DNA from: Porticoccaceae bacterium
GTDB lineage: Bacteria > Pseudomonadota > Gammaproteobacteria > Pseudomonadales > Porticoccaceae
Length of the DNA stretch: 50,119 nucleotides
NCBI GenBank assembly: GCA_024639885.1
Contig: JAHEGD010000015.1
Coordinates: 1 to 50,119 of the forward strand
Direction: 5' to 3'
The stretch's first letter is position 1. Each line of letters opens with the position of its first letter. Both the position numbers and the translations under genes were made by a program. Below, one piece after another: positions 16,233 to 25,418 of the stretch. The notes beneath the pieces were generated by a model. The model had not been told where the DNA came from, did no database searches, and was given only the letters and a program-made list of their open reading frames with translations.

Positions 16233-18983
16233 ATGGGAAAAGCCCTGGTAATTGTAGAGTCACCGGCCAAAGCCAAGACCATTAACCGCTATCTGGGCGA
16301 CGACTTTGTCGTCAAGTCGAGTGTCGGCCACATCCGCGATCTGGCTACCGGCGGCGGCAAGCCGATCACACCCGCCGAGCGCGCCAAGCAGGCCGCTGCC
16401 ACCCGCAAGCTGACCCCGGCGCAAAAAGAGCGCCACAAGGTGAAGAAGGCCAAAGAGCAGCTGGTCCGCAGCATGGGCATCAACCCAGACAAAGATTGGC
16501 AGGCCAACTACCAGATACTGCCCGGCAAAGAGAAGGTGGTGGCGGAGCTGCAAAAGCTCGCCAAAAACGCTGACACCATCTACTTGGCGACGGATTTGGA
16601 CCGCGAGGGGGAGGCGATCGCCTGGCACCTGCAAGAGGCGATCGGTGGCGACCCGAGCCGCTACCAGCGGGTGGTGTTTAACGAAATTACCAAGAAGGCG
16701 ATCCGCGAAGCATTTGAAGAGCCCGGCCAGCTGAACATGGCCCGCGTCGATGCCCAGCAGACCCGTCGATTCTTAGACCGAGTGGTCGGCTACATGGTCT
16801 CGCCGCTGCTCTGGGAGAAGGTCGGCCGCGGCCTTTCGGCCGGCCGTGTGCAGTCGGTGGCGCTGAAGATGATTGTCGAGCGCGAGCGCGAGATCCACGC
16901 CTTTATCCCCGACGAGTACTGGACTGCCCAGGCTGACCTAGAGATTGCCAGCGCCGCTGAAGCAGCCGCCGAGCTGCTCCGTTTTGAGGTTCGCAAACAC
17001 GCCGGCCAGCCGTTCCGGCCGGTCTCTAAAGAGCAGACCGATGCGCTGATGGCGCTGCTCAAGCAGGCCGATTTTGTGGTCAGCAAGCGCGAGGACAAGC
17101 CGACCTCGTCGAAGCCATCGGCGCCGTTTATCACCTCGACGCTGCAGCAGGCGGCCAGCACCCGGCTCAGCTTTGGCGTTAAAAAAACCATGATGCTCGC
17201 CCAGCGCCTCTACGAGGCGGGCTACATCACTTATATGCGTACCGACTCGACCAACCTTAGCGACGACGCGGTGGCCGGCTGTCGGGAGTTTATCAAGGGC
17301 CGTTTTGGTGGCGACTACCTGCCCGCCAGCCCGATTCAATACGGCAGCAAAGCGGGCGCCCAAGAGGCCCACGAAGCGATTCGGCCCTCCAATGTGGACA
17401 TCAAACCGGGCGATGTTGGCGATGTCGACCCCGATGCGAAAAAACTCTACCAGCTGATCTGGCAGCAGTTTGTCGCCTGCCAGATGAGCAACGCCAAATT
17501 TACCTCGACCACCATTACCGTGGCGGCGGGTGAGTTTGAGCTCGCCGTGAAGGGCAGGGTGACGCTGTTTCCCGGCTTCTTGGCGGTGATGCCGCCCAAC
17601 CGCAAGGGCGACGACGACCGCGAGCTACCCGACCTGCAGCCGGGCGATTCGCTCGGGCTGGTGACACTGCTGCCGCAGCAGCACTTTACCAAGCCACCGC
17701 CGCGCTACTCTGAGGCGTCGCTGGTCAAAGAGCTTGAGAAACGCGGTATCGGCCGGCCGTCGACCTATGCGGCGATTATCTCGACGATTCAGGACCGCGG
17801 CTACGTACGGGTCGAGAACCGCCGCTTCTACGCCGAGAAGATCGGCGATGTGGTTGCCGAGCGTCTCTCTGAGAGCTTTGTCGAGTTGATGGACTACGGC
17901 TTTACCGCCGCCCTTGAAGAGAGCTTGGATAAAGTCGCAAAAGGCGGCAAGCCGTGGAAGGAGCTGCTTAACGAGTTTTATGCCGACTTTGTCGCCACCC
18001 TTGAAAAGGCCAAACTGGCCGAGGGCGGTATGAGGCCCAATGCGCCGACCGAGACCGACATCAGCTGCACCCACAAAAACGAGGACGGCTCGGTTTGCGG
18101 TCGGCCGATGATGATCCGCACCGCAGCGACCGGGGTATTCCTCGGCTGCTCTGGTTACGCACTGCCGCCCAAAGAGCGCTGCAAGCAGACTATTAACCTC
18201 ACCTCCGGTGACGAGGCGGTCAATATCGACGAGGACGACGAGGCCGAATCGAAGGCGCTGCTGGCTCGCAAACGCTGTCCGCAGTGCAATACCTCGATGG
18301 ACAGCTACCTGGTCGACGAACGCCGCAAGCTGCACGTCTGCGGCAACAACCCCGACTGCAGCGGCTTTGTCGTTGAGCAGGGCAGTTTTGTGATTAAAGG
18401 CTACGACGGCCCACGCCTGGATTGCGACAAATGCGGCGCCGAAATGCAGCTAAAAACCGGCCGCTTTGGCAAGTACTTTGGCTGCACCGAGTGTAAAAAT
18501 ACCCGCAAACTGCTGCGCAGTGGCGAGGCCGCGCCACCGAAGGTCGACCCGGTGCCGATGCCCGAGCTGCGCTGCGAGAAAGTCGACGACTTCTACCTGC
18601 TGCGCGATGGCGCCTCGGGTATCTTCTTGGCGGCCAGCCAGTTTCCCAAACACCGCGAGACCCGCGCACCGCTGGTCAGCGAGCTGCTGCCCTACAGGGC
18701 GCAGATCGATAAGAAGTTCCAATACCTGCTCGATGCGCCGGTTAGCGATGGGGACGGCAACCCCGCCGTGGTGCGCTTTGACCGCAAGACTCGCGAGCAC
18801 TATGTGCGCAGCGAAAGCGAAGGCAAGCCGACCGGCTGGGCTGCCTACTTTAGCAAAGGGCTGTGGAGCAGCAACGGTGCCGCGGCGGCCAGCAAACCGG
18901 CCGCCAAGCGCAAGGTGGCGGCTAAGAAAGCCCCGGCTAAACGCAAACCGGCAGCCAAGAAAGCCGCGGCCAAGCGCAGTTGA
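16233..18983 (+). CDS. topA: DNA topoisomerase I
   Basis: 916 aa. TOPRIM domain from residue 4 ([14 protein letters not shown], with Mg ligands in [10 protein letters not shown]) and the active-site Tyr334 in [10 protein letters not shown]. Three C-terminal Cys4 zinc ribbons are visible: the [11 protein letters not shown] region, [11 protein letters not shown] with CGNNPDC, and CDKCGAEMQ with CTEC. The enzyme relaxes negative supercoils by a type IA strand-passage mechanism. Compared with E. coli there is an insertion near residues 45-75 rich in Lys. The last about 35 residues are a Lys/Ala/Pro repeat resembling a histone H1 tail, likely aiding DNA binding. Confidence 0.97.
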   Translation: MGKALVIVESPAKAKTINRYLGDDFVVKSSVGHIRDLATGGGKPITPAERAKQAAATRKLTPAQKERHKVKKAKEQLVRSMGINPDKDWQANYQILPGKEKVVAELQKLAKNADTIYLATDLDREGEAIAWHLQEAIGGDPSRYQRVVFNEITKKAIREAFEEPGQLNMARVDAQQTRRFLDRVVGYMVSPLLWEKVGRGLSAGRVQSVALKMIVEREREIHAFIPDEYWTAQADLEIASAAEAAAELLRFEVRKHAGQPFRPVSKEQTDALMALLKQADFVVSKREDKPTSSKPSAPFITSTLQQAASTRLSFGVKKTMMLAQRLYEAGYITYMRTDSTNLSDDAVAGCREFIKGRFGGDYLPASPIQYGSKAGAQEAHEAIRPSNVDIKPGDVGDVDPDAKKLYQLIWQQFVACQMSNAKFTSTTITVAAGEFELAVKGRVTLFPGFLAVMPPNRKGDDDRELPDLQPGDSLGLVTLLPQQHFTKPPPRYSEASLVKELEKRGIGRPSTYAAIISTIQDRGYVRVENRRFYAEKIGDVVAERLSESFVELMDYGFTAALEESLDKVAKGGKPWKELLNEFYADFVATLEKAKLAEGGMRPNAPTETDISCTHKNEDGSVCGRPMMIRTAATGVFLGCSGYALPPKERCKQTINLTSGDEAVNIDEDDEAESKALLARKRCPQCNTSMDSYLVDERRKLHVCGNNPDCSGFVVEQGSFVIKGYDGPRLDCDKCGAEMQLKTGRFGKYFGCTECKNTRKLLRSGEAAPPKVDPVPMPELRCEKVDDFYLLRDGASGIFLAASQFPKHRETRAPLVSELLPYRAQIDKKFQYLLDAPVSDGDGNPAVVRFDRKTREHYVRSESEGKPTGWAAYFSKGLWSSNGAAAASKPAAKRKVAAKKAPAKRKPAAKKAAAKRS

Positions 18984-18987
18984 GCGA

Positions 18988-19515
18988 GTGAGCGCTGACA
19001 GCGAGCAACTGGCGCGCGCCGCCGGCCAGCGGCTCGGCTTTGCCCAGCAGCTGTTGCTGCTCGCCGGCAGCTGCCGGCGCGACGCCGTCCAGCCACTGCT
19101 GCAGGCGGCGGCCACCGAGCTCAGCTGGGCGTGTTGCTGGCACCTGCTGGCCGGGCTGCCAGAGTCGCTCAAGCTCAGCCGCCAGAGCAGCCTACAGGCG
19201 CTGTGCGACCAGTTTGCCGAGCCGAACTGGCTGGACGGCGAGCACGGCCACCACGCCGTGGTGGTAGAGCTGCACGGCTTGGCCGGCCGCGACCAGAGCT
19301 GGTTGGTGGCGCTCGCCAATGCCGTCGGCCAGGCCTATGCGCTGCCGGCGGCAGAGTTTCATTCGGCACTGGCGCCAGACCGGTTGGCGGTGGTCGATTT
19401 GAGCGGCCAGCGCTGGCAGCAGCCGGTTGACTGGAGTGTGGCTGCAGTGCAAAAATGGTACGATAACGCCACAGAGTTGGTCGGCCGCCACCGCGAGCAA
19501 GCGGTGGAGTGTTGA
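18988..19515 (+). CDS. DUF6586-like protein downstream of topA
   Basis: 175 aa from the GTG at 18988, five bases after the topA stop. The frame is also open far upstream, but there it is the shadow of topA. The protein is mostly helical, starts with a region rich in Ala/Leu/Gln (LARAAGQRLGFAQQLLLLAG), and ends WSVAAVQKWYDNATELVGRH. A similar gene of unknown function follows topA in Pseudomonas (DUF6586), and position and size fit; sequence similarity was judged only by eye. Translation probably couples to topA, as no strong binding site is present. Confidence 0.72.
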   Translation: MSADSEQLARAAGQRLGFAQQLLLLAGSCRRDAVQPLLQAAATELSWACCWHLLAGLPESLKLSRQSSLQALCDQFAEPNWLDGEHGHHAVVVELHGLAGRDQSWLVALANAVGQAYALPAAEFHSALAPDRLAVVDLSGQRWQQPVDWSVAAVQKWYDNATELVGRHREQAVEC

Positions 19516-19567
19516 GCGGCCCGTTTTGTTCTAGAATGATCTCACCCCAGCCAAGTAAGGACGGTCT

Positions 19568-19813
19568 ATGCCTCTCACCCGATTAGAACTGGTAATGCTC
19601 GACAGTGGTGAAATTGCCCTGCGCCGCAGTGATGACGAGGCCGCGCTGGTAGAGATTAAGTTTGCCGAAGAGCTGCTCGACTTTATCGTTGAAGACCAGC
19701 TCGATATCGCCAAGGTGATGATCGACGCCGGTATCGCCCGGGTCACCGAGCTGCAGAACGAGGCCGCACCGATCGCCGACGAGCTGTTCGAAAAACCGCA
19801 CACCCTACACTGA
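19568..19813 (+). CDS. Small conserved hypothetical protein between topA and lexA
   Basis: 81 aa, strongly acidic, no membrane segment, no cysteines. It begins [20 protein letters not shown] and has two predicted helices (residues 25-42 and 45-65). AAGGAC precedes the ATG at proper spacing, so it is probably genuine despite its size. I do not recognise a characterised family. It lies 52 bp after the DUF6586-like gene and 10 bp before the ferredoxin-like gene, so the three may be one transcript. Confidence 0.7.
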   Translation: MPLTRLELVMLDSGEIALRRSDDEAALVEIKFAEELLDFIVEDQLDIAKVMIDAGIARVTELQNEAAPIADELFEKPHTLH

Positions 19814-19823
19814 GCCCAGCGCC

Positions 19824-20213
19824 GTGACGGTTGCCGACAGTAACCTAAACAGCGCTGCCAGCGAGACGCTGGGGCCACTGGCCGAGCGCCGCCAGCTGGC
19901 CAGCTACCGCTACCACCTGCTGCTCTGTACGCGCGGCAAGTGCGCCAGCGACGGCGATGGCGCGCGCTCTTGGGATTACCTTAAAAAACGGATACGCGAG
20001 CTCGGCTTAATGGATGTTGAGCAGGGGGTCTACCGCTCGCCGGTCGACTGCCTGCGGATCTGTCGGCAGGGGCCGATTATGTTGGTCTACCCAGAGGGTA
20101 TCTGGTACCACAGCTGCACGCCGGAGGTGGTTGAGCAGATTTTGCAGCAGCACATCATCGGCGGCCAGCCGGTCGCCGACTACCAGTTTGCGGCCAGCCC
20201 GATGGCCGATTAG
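19824..20213 (+). CDS. Thioredoxin-like [2Fe-2S] ferredoxin
   Basis: 129 aa from a GTG start. Four cysteines in the pattern Cys35-x4-Cys40 (LLCTRGKC) and Cys76-x3-Cys80 (DCLRIC), followed by [13 protein letters not shown]. This is the signature of thioredoxin-fold [2Fe-2S] ferredoxins such as the (2Fe-2S) ferredoxin-domain proteins and NuoE-type domains. Probable cytosolic electron carrier; partner unknown. It ends 54 bp from the convergent lexA, with a small GCCGC/GCGGC hairpin between. Confidence 0.85.
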   Translation: MTVADSNLNSAASETLGPLAERRQLASYRYHLLLCTRGKCASDGDGARSWDYLKKRIRELGLMDVEQGVYRSPVDCLRICRQGPIMLVYPEGIWYHSCTPEVVEQILQQHIIGGQPVADYQFAASPMAD

Positions 20214-20267
20214 CAGCCGCGCAAAAAGCGGCCTTAGCTACCGCTTAACTGGCGGGCCAAATAGCGT

Positions 20268-20879
20268 TTATAGCGCCAACCGCACCACGCCCACCGCCAG
20301 CCCCTCAATCGCAAACAGCTGGTGGCGCAAGTCTACCTTGATCGGCTGGTAGTCGCGGTTTTCTGGCAGTAGCTGTAGCTCGTGGCGGTTGCGCCCCGGC
20401 TTGTAACGCTTAACGGTGACCTCGCCATCGACCCGGGCGACGATAATCTGGTGGGTCTCGGCGGTCGGCTGCTGGTGCACGGCAAGCAGGTCGCCATCCA
20501 TGATGCCGGCGTCGACCATGCTCTGCCCCTGTACCCGCAAGAAGTAGTCGGCGTGCGGGTGAAACGACTCGCCGGCCATCTCCTGGTAGGCGTCGATGTG
20601 CTGCTCGGCCAAGATCGGCTCGCCAGCGGCGACCCGGCCGATGATCGGGATACCTAGATACTGCTGCTGCTCGACAATTTTTATCCCCCGCGAGGCGCCG
20701 GGAATCATCTCTATCACCCCTTTGCGGGCCAGTGCGCGCAGGTGGTCCTCGGCGGCATTGGCAGAGCGAAAGCCGAGCGCCGTAGCGATCTCGGCGCGGG
20801 TGGGCGGGTAGCCGGTGTCGTCGACGTGTTGGCGAATTAGCTCAAAAATCTGCTGTTGGCGCGATGTAAGCTGAGACAT
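20268..20879 (-). CDS. lexA: SOS repressor LexA
   Basis: 203 aa. N-terminal winged helix (residues 1-65; [33 protein letters not shown]) and C-terminal S24 peptidase-like domain. The self-cleavage site is Ala85-Gly86 (GRVAAGEP), with catalytic Ser120 (GQSM) and Lys157 (VTVKRYKPG). LexA represses DNA-damage genes until RecA filaments promote self-cleavage. An SOS box lies in its own promoter, so it is autoregulated. Confidence 0.97.
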   Translation of the reverse strand: MSQLTSRQQQIFELIRQHVDDTGYPPTRAEIATALGFRSANAAEDHLRALARKGVIEMIPGASRGIKIVEQQQYLGIPIIGRVAAGEPILAEQHIDAYQEMAGESFHPHADYFLRVQGQSMVDAGIMDGDLLAVHQQPTAETHQIIVARVDGEVTVKRYKPGRNRHELQLLPENRDYQPIKVDLRHQLFAIEGLAVGVVRLAL

Positions 20880-20924
20880 GGCGGTGCTCCTGGGTAGACG
20901 AGGTGCTGGTTAAATTAACAGTAA

Positions 20925-20957
20925 CTGTGATTGTATACAGTATTTTAATTTGTGCAA
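20925..20957 (-). promoter_or_regulatory. lexA promoter with overlapping SOS box
   Basis: The SOS box CTGTGATTGTATACAG (CTGT-N8-ACAG) lies at 20925-20940. On the minus strand, TTGCAC (20952-20957), a 16-bp spacer and TACAAT (20930-20935) form a good sigma-70 promoter whose -10 lies inside the box, the expected layout for LexA autorepression. Box seen directly; binding follows from family knowledge. Confidence 0.88.
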
Positions 20958-21126
20958 GTGGTCGACGGCCGCGCGTTTTTGTCGCTTTAATAGGGGTAGG
21001 GTGGCTGGTGCTGCCAAGCGACACGGCGAGCCTTCAAGCTAGCTAAGCCAGCAGACGCACACGCCAGACCCACAGCGCAAACCAACACCACAGAGACAGA
21101 TCACAACCTAGAAGAGGCAGACAGGG

Positions 21127-21774
21127 ATGGACAAACGGTTAGACGGAGAGGCGTGGCGGGCGCTGCGCATACAGGCGGAGCTGGTCGATGGCACGGAGAA
21201 AATGCGCAGGCTCGGCGCCGCGGTAACGGTGTTTGGCGGCGCCCGCTGGGCGGCCGACAGCGCCACCTACCAGCAGGCGCAAGAGCTGGCTGGCCGGCTC
21301 GGCCGCGAAGGCATTGCGGTGATCACCGGTGGCGGGCCGGGGGTGATGGAGGCGGCCAACAAGGGCTGCGCGGCGACCCCGGCGACCAGCGTGGGGTTAA
21401 ACATCCAGCTCCCGCACGAGCAGCAGCCCAACCGCTATCAGGACTTAGAGCTGACCTTTAGGTACTTTTTTGTCCGCAAGTATCTATTCGTCAAACAGGC
21501 GGTCGGTTTTGTGATCTTTCCCGGCGGGTTTGGCACCCTTGATGAGCTATTTGAAGCGCTTACCCTGGTGCAGACCGGTAAGGTCGAGCCGTTCCCGATT
21601 GTGTTGGTCGGCCGGCAGTTCTGGCAGGGGCTGCTGGCGTGGCTAGAGCAGCAGCTACTCGCCAACGGCTGTATCGGCAGGGCGGATCTAAGCCTGATCG
21701 AGCTGGTCGACAGCCCCGAAGAGGCGGCGCTGGTGGTGTTGCGACACATTAATATGCACAGCGCGCGCGGCTGA
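21127..21774 (+). CDS. TIGR00730/LOG-family Rossmann protein
   Basis: 215 aa with the family motifs GGGPGVMEAANKG (residues about 69-81) and PGGFGTLDELFE. LOG-type enzymes hydrolyse N6-modified or plain AMP to base and ribose 5-phosphate; older annotations call them lysine decarboxylases. The AATRGL-like start and the FRYFFVRKYLFVKQAVGF segment fit the bacterial longer subtype. No acidic Shine-Dalgarno problem: AGAGG precedes the ATG. It is divergent from lexA across 247 bp, so it may share the SOS-box region only by proximity. Confidence 0.9.
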   Translation: MDKRLDGEAWRALRIQAELVDGTEKMRRLGAAVTVFGGARWAADSATYQQAQELAGRLGREGIAVITGGGPGVMEAANKGCAATPATSVGLNIQLPHEQQPNRYQDLELTFRYFFVRKYLFVKQAVGFVIFPGGFGTLDELFEALTLVQTGKVEPFPIVLVGRQFWQGLLAWLEQQLLANGCIGRADLSLIELVDSPEEAALVVLRHINMHSARG

Positions 21775-21787
21775 GCGCGCCGGCCGG

Positions 21788-22105
21788 TTAAAAGTCGTCC
21801 CAGTCGCCGCTGTCGCTCATCTCTAATGCCGACAGTAGGTCGCCGTGCAATGACGGCACCAGCACATCGTCGGCCAGAAAGCGGTCCTCGTCGCTGAGCG
21901 CCAGCGATGCCCGCCAGTCGTCGGGCTGCGCCGCGCTGAGCAGGACCAAATCGCGCCAGCCTTCACTGTCGAACTCGTCGAGGGTGCCGTCTTCATACTG
22001 CACCTCGATGGCGCCGCTGTAGTCGTCAAAAGCGACCACCTCAAACAGTCGCTCCAAGGCGACATCGTGATACCACTGGCCGATGACGGCCGCCATTTTT
22101 GCCAT
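21788..22105 (-). CDS. DUF6763-like small acidic protein
   Basis: 105 aa from the ATG at 22105, which has GAGGAG at good spacing; an upstream ATG at 22159 has none. The core IGQWYHDVALERLFEVVAFD followed by IEVQYEDGTLDEFD matches, from memory, a small gammaproteobacterial family (DUF6763) of unknown function. The rest is acidic and ends SDSGDWDDF. Convergent with the LOG gene, 13 bp apart. Confidence 0.75.
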   Translation of the reverse strand: MAKMAAVIGQWYHDVALERLFEVVAFDDYSGAIEVQYEDGTLDEFDSEGWRDLVLLSAAQPDDWRASLALSDEDRFLADDVLVPSLHGDLLSALEMSDSGDWDDF

Positions 22106-22434
22106 GTTGCTCTCCTCTTGCGCGCGGTTCGGTAACGGGTTGGCGCGGTGGGTGACCACTGCTAACAGTGACAGTTACCGTAGCACCGCAGTGGCGACGG
22201 CTGGCGGCAAACGGCGGACGCGGGGCGCTATCGGGTTCTCGACCGCTACGGCAACAGCGGTCACCGCCCGCTGTTGGCTAAAATAGTGTGCAGTAACAAC
22301 GGCCTATAAAAGGTCGCCAGCCGACGGTGAGAGTGGCTAAAATAGCCGGCTGGAATAAACAGCACCCTGCAAAGGCCAACATTGTCTAAACCACCGCGAC
22401 TGCGGGCTGCCCCGCAGTGACCACTGGAGCCGTT

Positions 22435-23466
22435 ATGACCCAACCGCTAGCCGTGCCCGGCCCGCTGATGATCGACATCGCCGGCGTTGAGCTGACCGTC
22501 GCCGACCGCGAGCTGCTCGGCTCGCCACTGGTTGGCGGGGTGATCTTGTTCGCCCGCAACATCGTCTCGCGCCAGCAGGTTGGCGAGCTGACCGCGGCGA
22601 TCCGCGCGGTGGCGCCGGGGCTGTTGATCGCTGTCGACCAAGAGGGCGGCCGGGTGGCGCGGCTGCGCAGCGGCTACACCGCACTGCCGGCGATGGCGCG
22701 GCTGGGCGAGCTCTGGCTGCGCGACCGCGAGACGGCATTGACCACCGCCACCGAGATCGGCTGGCTGATGGCCAGCGAGGTGTTGGCCAGCGGCTTTGAT
22801 TTTAGTTTCGCCCCGGTACTGGATGTCGACAGTGATTTTTGCTCGGTGATTGGCGACCGCGCGTTTGCCGACAGCGGCGCCGCCGTCACTGCACTGGCAG
22901 CGGCGTTTATCGACGGTATGAATGAGGCCGGTATGGCCGCCACCGGCAAGCACTTTCCCGGCCACGGCGGGGTGCGCGGCGACAGCCATTTGGAGCTACC
23001 GGTAGACCAGCGCAGCTGGCAGCAGTTGGCCGAGCGCGACCTGCAACCCTTCGCGGCACTGGCCGGCCAGCTCGGCGCGGTGATGCCGGCGCATATTGTC
23101 TTTGCGCAGATCGATGAAAAGTGGCCGGTCGGCTTTTCGCGGCGCTGGTTGCAAGATAAACTGCGCGGCGAGCTCGGCTTTGGCGGGGTTATTTTTAGCG
23201 ACGACCTGACCATGGAGGGTGCCGCCGCGATGGGCAGCTACCCCGAGCGGGCGCAGGCGGCACTGGCCGCCGGCTGTGACATGGTGCTGGTCTGCAACCA
23301 CCGCGATGGTGCCGAGCAGGTGGTCAAGTGGCTGGGGACGCAACCGTTGCCAGATACGGCGCGGTTACCGACGATGCGCCGGCGTCAGATGCCGGACTGG
23401 CAGAGCCTGCAGGCATCGCCGCGCTGGGCTAGCGCGGTGGCGATCAGTGCGACTCTTCTAAATTAA
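22435..23466 (+). CDS. nagZ: Beta-N-acetylhexosaminidase (peptidoglycan recycling)
   Basis: 343 aa from the ATG at 22435 (GGAG at 5-bp spacing; a GTG at 22417 is less likely). GH3 hallmarks are VDQEGGRVARLR, KHFPGHGGVRGDSH and the nucleophile Asp in IFSDDLTMEGA. NagZ removes GlcNAc from anhydro-muropeptides in the cytosol and so influences AmpC-type beta-lactamase signalling. Placed after lexA as in Pseudomonas. The 275 bp before it hold no gene; a 12-bp direct repeat TGGCTAAAATAG (22275 and 22334) is seen there. Confidence 0.96.
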   Translation: MTQPLAVPGPLMIDIAGVELTVADRELLGSPLVGGVILFARNIVSRQQVGELTAAIRAVAPGLLIAVDQEGGRVARLRSGYTALPAMARLGELWLRDRETALTTATEIGWLMASEVLASGFDFSFAPVLDVDSDFCSVIGDRAFADSGAAVTALAAAFIDGMNEAGMAATGKHFPGHGGVRGDSHLELPVDQRSWQQLAERDLQPFAALAGQLGAVMPAHIVFAQIDEKWPVGFSRRWLQDKLRGELGFGGVIFSDDLTMEGAAAMGSYPERAQAALAAGCDMVLVCNHRDGAEQVVKWLGTQPLPDTARLPTMRRRQMPDWQSLQASPRWASAVAISATLLN

Positions 23467-23511
23467 TCTATCATCGCGGATGAGGTGATCTAGCTCTGCC
23501 GCAATAACGCC

Positions 23512-23575
23512 ATAAGGCATTAAGGCATTAAGGCAATAAGGCAATAAGGCAATAAGGCAATAAGGCAATAAGGAT
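23512..23575 (+). repeat. Octanucleotide tandem repeat (WTAAGGCA)8
   Basis: Eight head-to-tail 8-bp units from 23512: ATAAGGCA, two TTAAGGCA, four ATAAGGCA, and a final ATAAGGAT. The last four full units are identical, which suggests recent slippage growth. Each unit carries TAAGG, close to a Shine-Dalgarno core, and the last one (AAGGAT) lies 10 bp before the GTG start of the downstream mscS-type gene. The array fills the gap between nagZ and that gene. Confidence 0.92.
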
Positions 23576-23584
23576 ACAGAAACT

Positions 23585-24673
23585 GTGGACCGTGTAACCT
23601 TTGAACAATGGATGAAGTTACTTGCCGGTGAGACCTACGGCTGGATGTTGGAGATGTTTATATTGGTGCTTGGTGTGCTGGTTGCCGCCAAGTTGGCCAG
23701 CAAGCTGATTGATAAGTTGGAGGCCAAGGCGACCAACAGCGCGAATGTCTGGGACGATACTTTGCTTGAGGCAGCGCGGCGGCCAGTGGTCTGGCTGATC
23801 TGGATAGTAGGGCTTAACTTCGCCGCGATCATCGCCAGTGAGCAGCTCGACAGTGGTTGGACACCGCTGCTCGGCCACATCAACAAGATCGCTGTGGTCG
23901 CGCTGTTTGCGATGTTTCTGGTTAACTTTATTAACCTGGCAGAAGAGAACCTAATTAAGCCGGAGCCAGGTCAGCCGCCGCGCGACCCGATGACGGTTAA
24001 AGCGGTGGCTAAGCTGCTGCGCGCATCGGTATTAGTGACAGCGGTGCTGATCGCGATGCAGCTGTTCGGGTTCAGTATCTCAGGATTGTTGGCGTTCGGC
24101 GGGGTCGGTGGCCTGGCGATCGGCTTTGCCGCCCAAGACCTGCTCTCTAACTTTTTCGGCGGGCTGATGATTTACCTCGACCGGCCCTTTAAAGTGGGCG
24201 ACTGGGTGCGCTCGCCCGACCAAGAGATCGAAGGCACGGTCGAGGATATCGGCTGGCGGTTGACCCGCATTCGCACCTTTGATAAGCGCCCGCTCTATGT
24301 GCCCAACTCTATCTTTGCCAGCATCTCGCTGGAGAACCCGTCGCGGATGACCAACCGCCGGATTAGAGAGACGATTGGCATTCGCTACGACGACGTTGCC
24401 CAGCTGCCGGCGATCCTCGCCGATGTCGAGGCGATGCTGCGCGGCCACGAGGCGATTGATACCAACCAGACACTGATGGTCAACTTCAACGAGTTTGGCG
24501 CCAGCTCGCTCGACTTCTTTATCTACACCTTCACTAAAACCACGGTCTGGACCGAGTTCCACAAGATTAAGCAGGACGTGCTGCTGAAGATTGCCGACAT
24601 TATCGCCGGCCACGGCGCCGAGATCGCTTTCCCAACCCGTACCCTGCACATGGCCCCGGGCAGCACCAGCTGA
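23585..24673 (+). CDS. MscS-family mechanosensitive channel
   Basis: 362 aa from the GTG at 23585. There are about four hydrophobic segments (residues 18-38, 66-86, 100-120, 150-190). The pore helix is Gly/Ala-rich (LLAFGGVGGLAIGFAAQDLL), followed by the MscS beta domain (DRPFKVGDWVR) and a C-terminal alpha/beta domain. Size and layout resemble YbdG/YnaI rather than MscS itself. It releases solutes on hypo-osmotic shock in the inner membrane. The octamer array lies in its 5' leader. Its stop overlaps the start of plsC by one base. Confidence 0.93.
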   Translation: MDRVTFEQWMKLLAGETYGWMLEMFILVLGVLVAAKLASKLIDKLEAKATNSANVWDDTLLEAARRPVVWLIWIVGLNFAAIIASEQLDSGWTPLLGHINKIAVVALFAMFLVNFINLAEENLIKPEPGQPPRDPMTVKAVAKLLRASVLVTAVLIAMQLFGFSISGLLAFGGVGGLAIGFAAQDLLSNFFGGLMIYLDRPFKVGDWVRSPDQEIEGTVEDIGWRLTRIRTFDKRPLYVPNSIFASISLENPSRMTNRRIRETIGIRYDDVAQLPAILADVEAMLRGHEAIDTNQTLMVNFNEFGASSLDFFIYTFTKTTVWTEFHKIKQDVLLKIADIIAGHGAEIAFPTRTLHMAPGSTS

Positions 24674-25380
24674 TGGTGGTGCTGCGCACACTGCTGCTGC
24701 CGCTGGCGTTTGCGTGGGTATTTTTTGCCGCGGCTGTCGCCATGCTGCTGGCGGTGCTGGCGCCGGCGTTTGTCGGCCGCCACCAGCAGCGCTGGGTGCG
24801 CTCGCTGGGGGTAGTTAGCTGCTGGCTGTTGGGGGTTAAAATCACCGTCGAGGGGATTGAACAGCTAGACGGCGAGGGCGGCCGGATCATCGCCTTTAAC
24901 CACGTCAATATGGTCGACTTGATTGTGCTCGCCTCGCTGTGGCGCAACGGCTGGAGCGCGGTCTACAAGCAGGAGTTTAACGCTATCCCGCTGATCGGAC
25001 GCACCATGATGTTTTTGGGGTTGATCCCGATCGACCGCCGCAACCGCGAGGCGGCCGTGCGCACGCTGGCCTCTGCGGCCGATCTGGTGCGCCGCGAGCA
25101 GAAGTCGCTGTTGATCGCCCCCGAGGGCACCCGCAGCAACAGTGGCCAGCTCGGCCCGTTCAAGAGCGGCCCGTTTCATCTGGCCTGCGACCTGCAGGTG
25201 CCGATTGTGCCGCTGCTGATGATCGGCAACCAGCGCGCCATGCGCGGTCTGTTGGTCTATGGCGGTGAAGTCACCGTGCGCTTTCTGCCGGCAATCGACA
25301 CCGCCAGCTGGAGCCGCGAGCAGCTTGCCGAACAGATGGAAGCGACCCGCAGCGTATTCTTAGCCGGGCTCGGCCAGTAG
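24673..25380 (+). CDS. plsC: 1-acyl-sn-glycerol-3-phosphate acyltransferase
   Basis: 235 aa, one or two N-terminal membrane segments (residues 5-32). The catalytic H-x4-D is NHVNMVD, block II is the GLIPIDRR segment and block III is PEGTRS, then VPIVPLLMIGN. It makes phosphatidic acid from lysophosphatidate at the inner membrane. Starts in the TGATG shared with the channel gene, so it is translationally coupled. plsC is a fit by motif; a paralogue with another acceptor cannot be excluded. Confidence 0.9.
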   Translation: MVVLRTLLLPLAFAWVFFAAAVAMLLAVLAPAFVGRHQQRWVRSLGVVSCWLLGVKITVEGIEQLDGEGGRIIAFNHVNMVDLIVLASLWRNGWSAVYKQEFNAIPLIGRTMMFLGLIPIDRRNREAAVRTLASAADLVRREQKSLLIAPEGTRSNSGQLGPFKSGPFHLACDLQVPIVPLLMIGNQRAMRGLLVYGGEVTVRFLPAIDTASWSREQLAEQMEATRSVFLAGLGQ

Positions 25381-25418
25381 CGGTTACCAGTATCCCCTAG
25401 TATTTATTCAGCCAGCTG

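Noticed and set aside
24671-24673. Fusion of the MscS channel and PlsC
   Set aside because: A TGA separates them and PlsC has its own ATG; the TGATG overlap is ordinary translational coupling.
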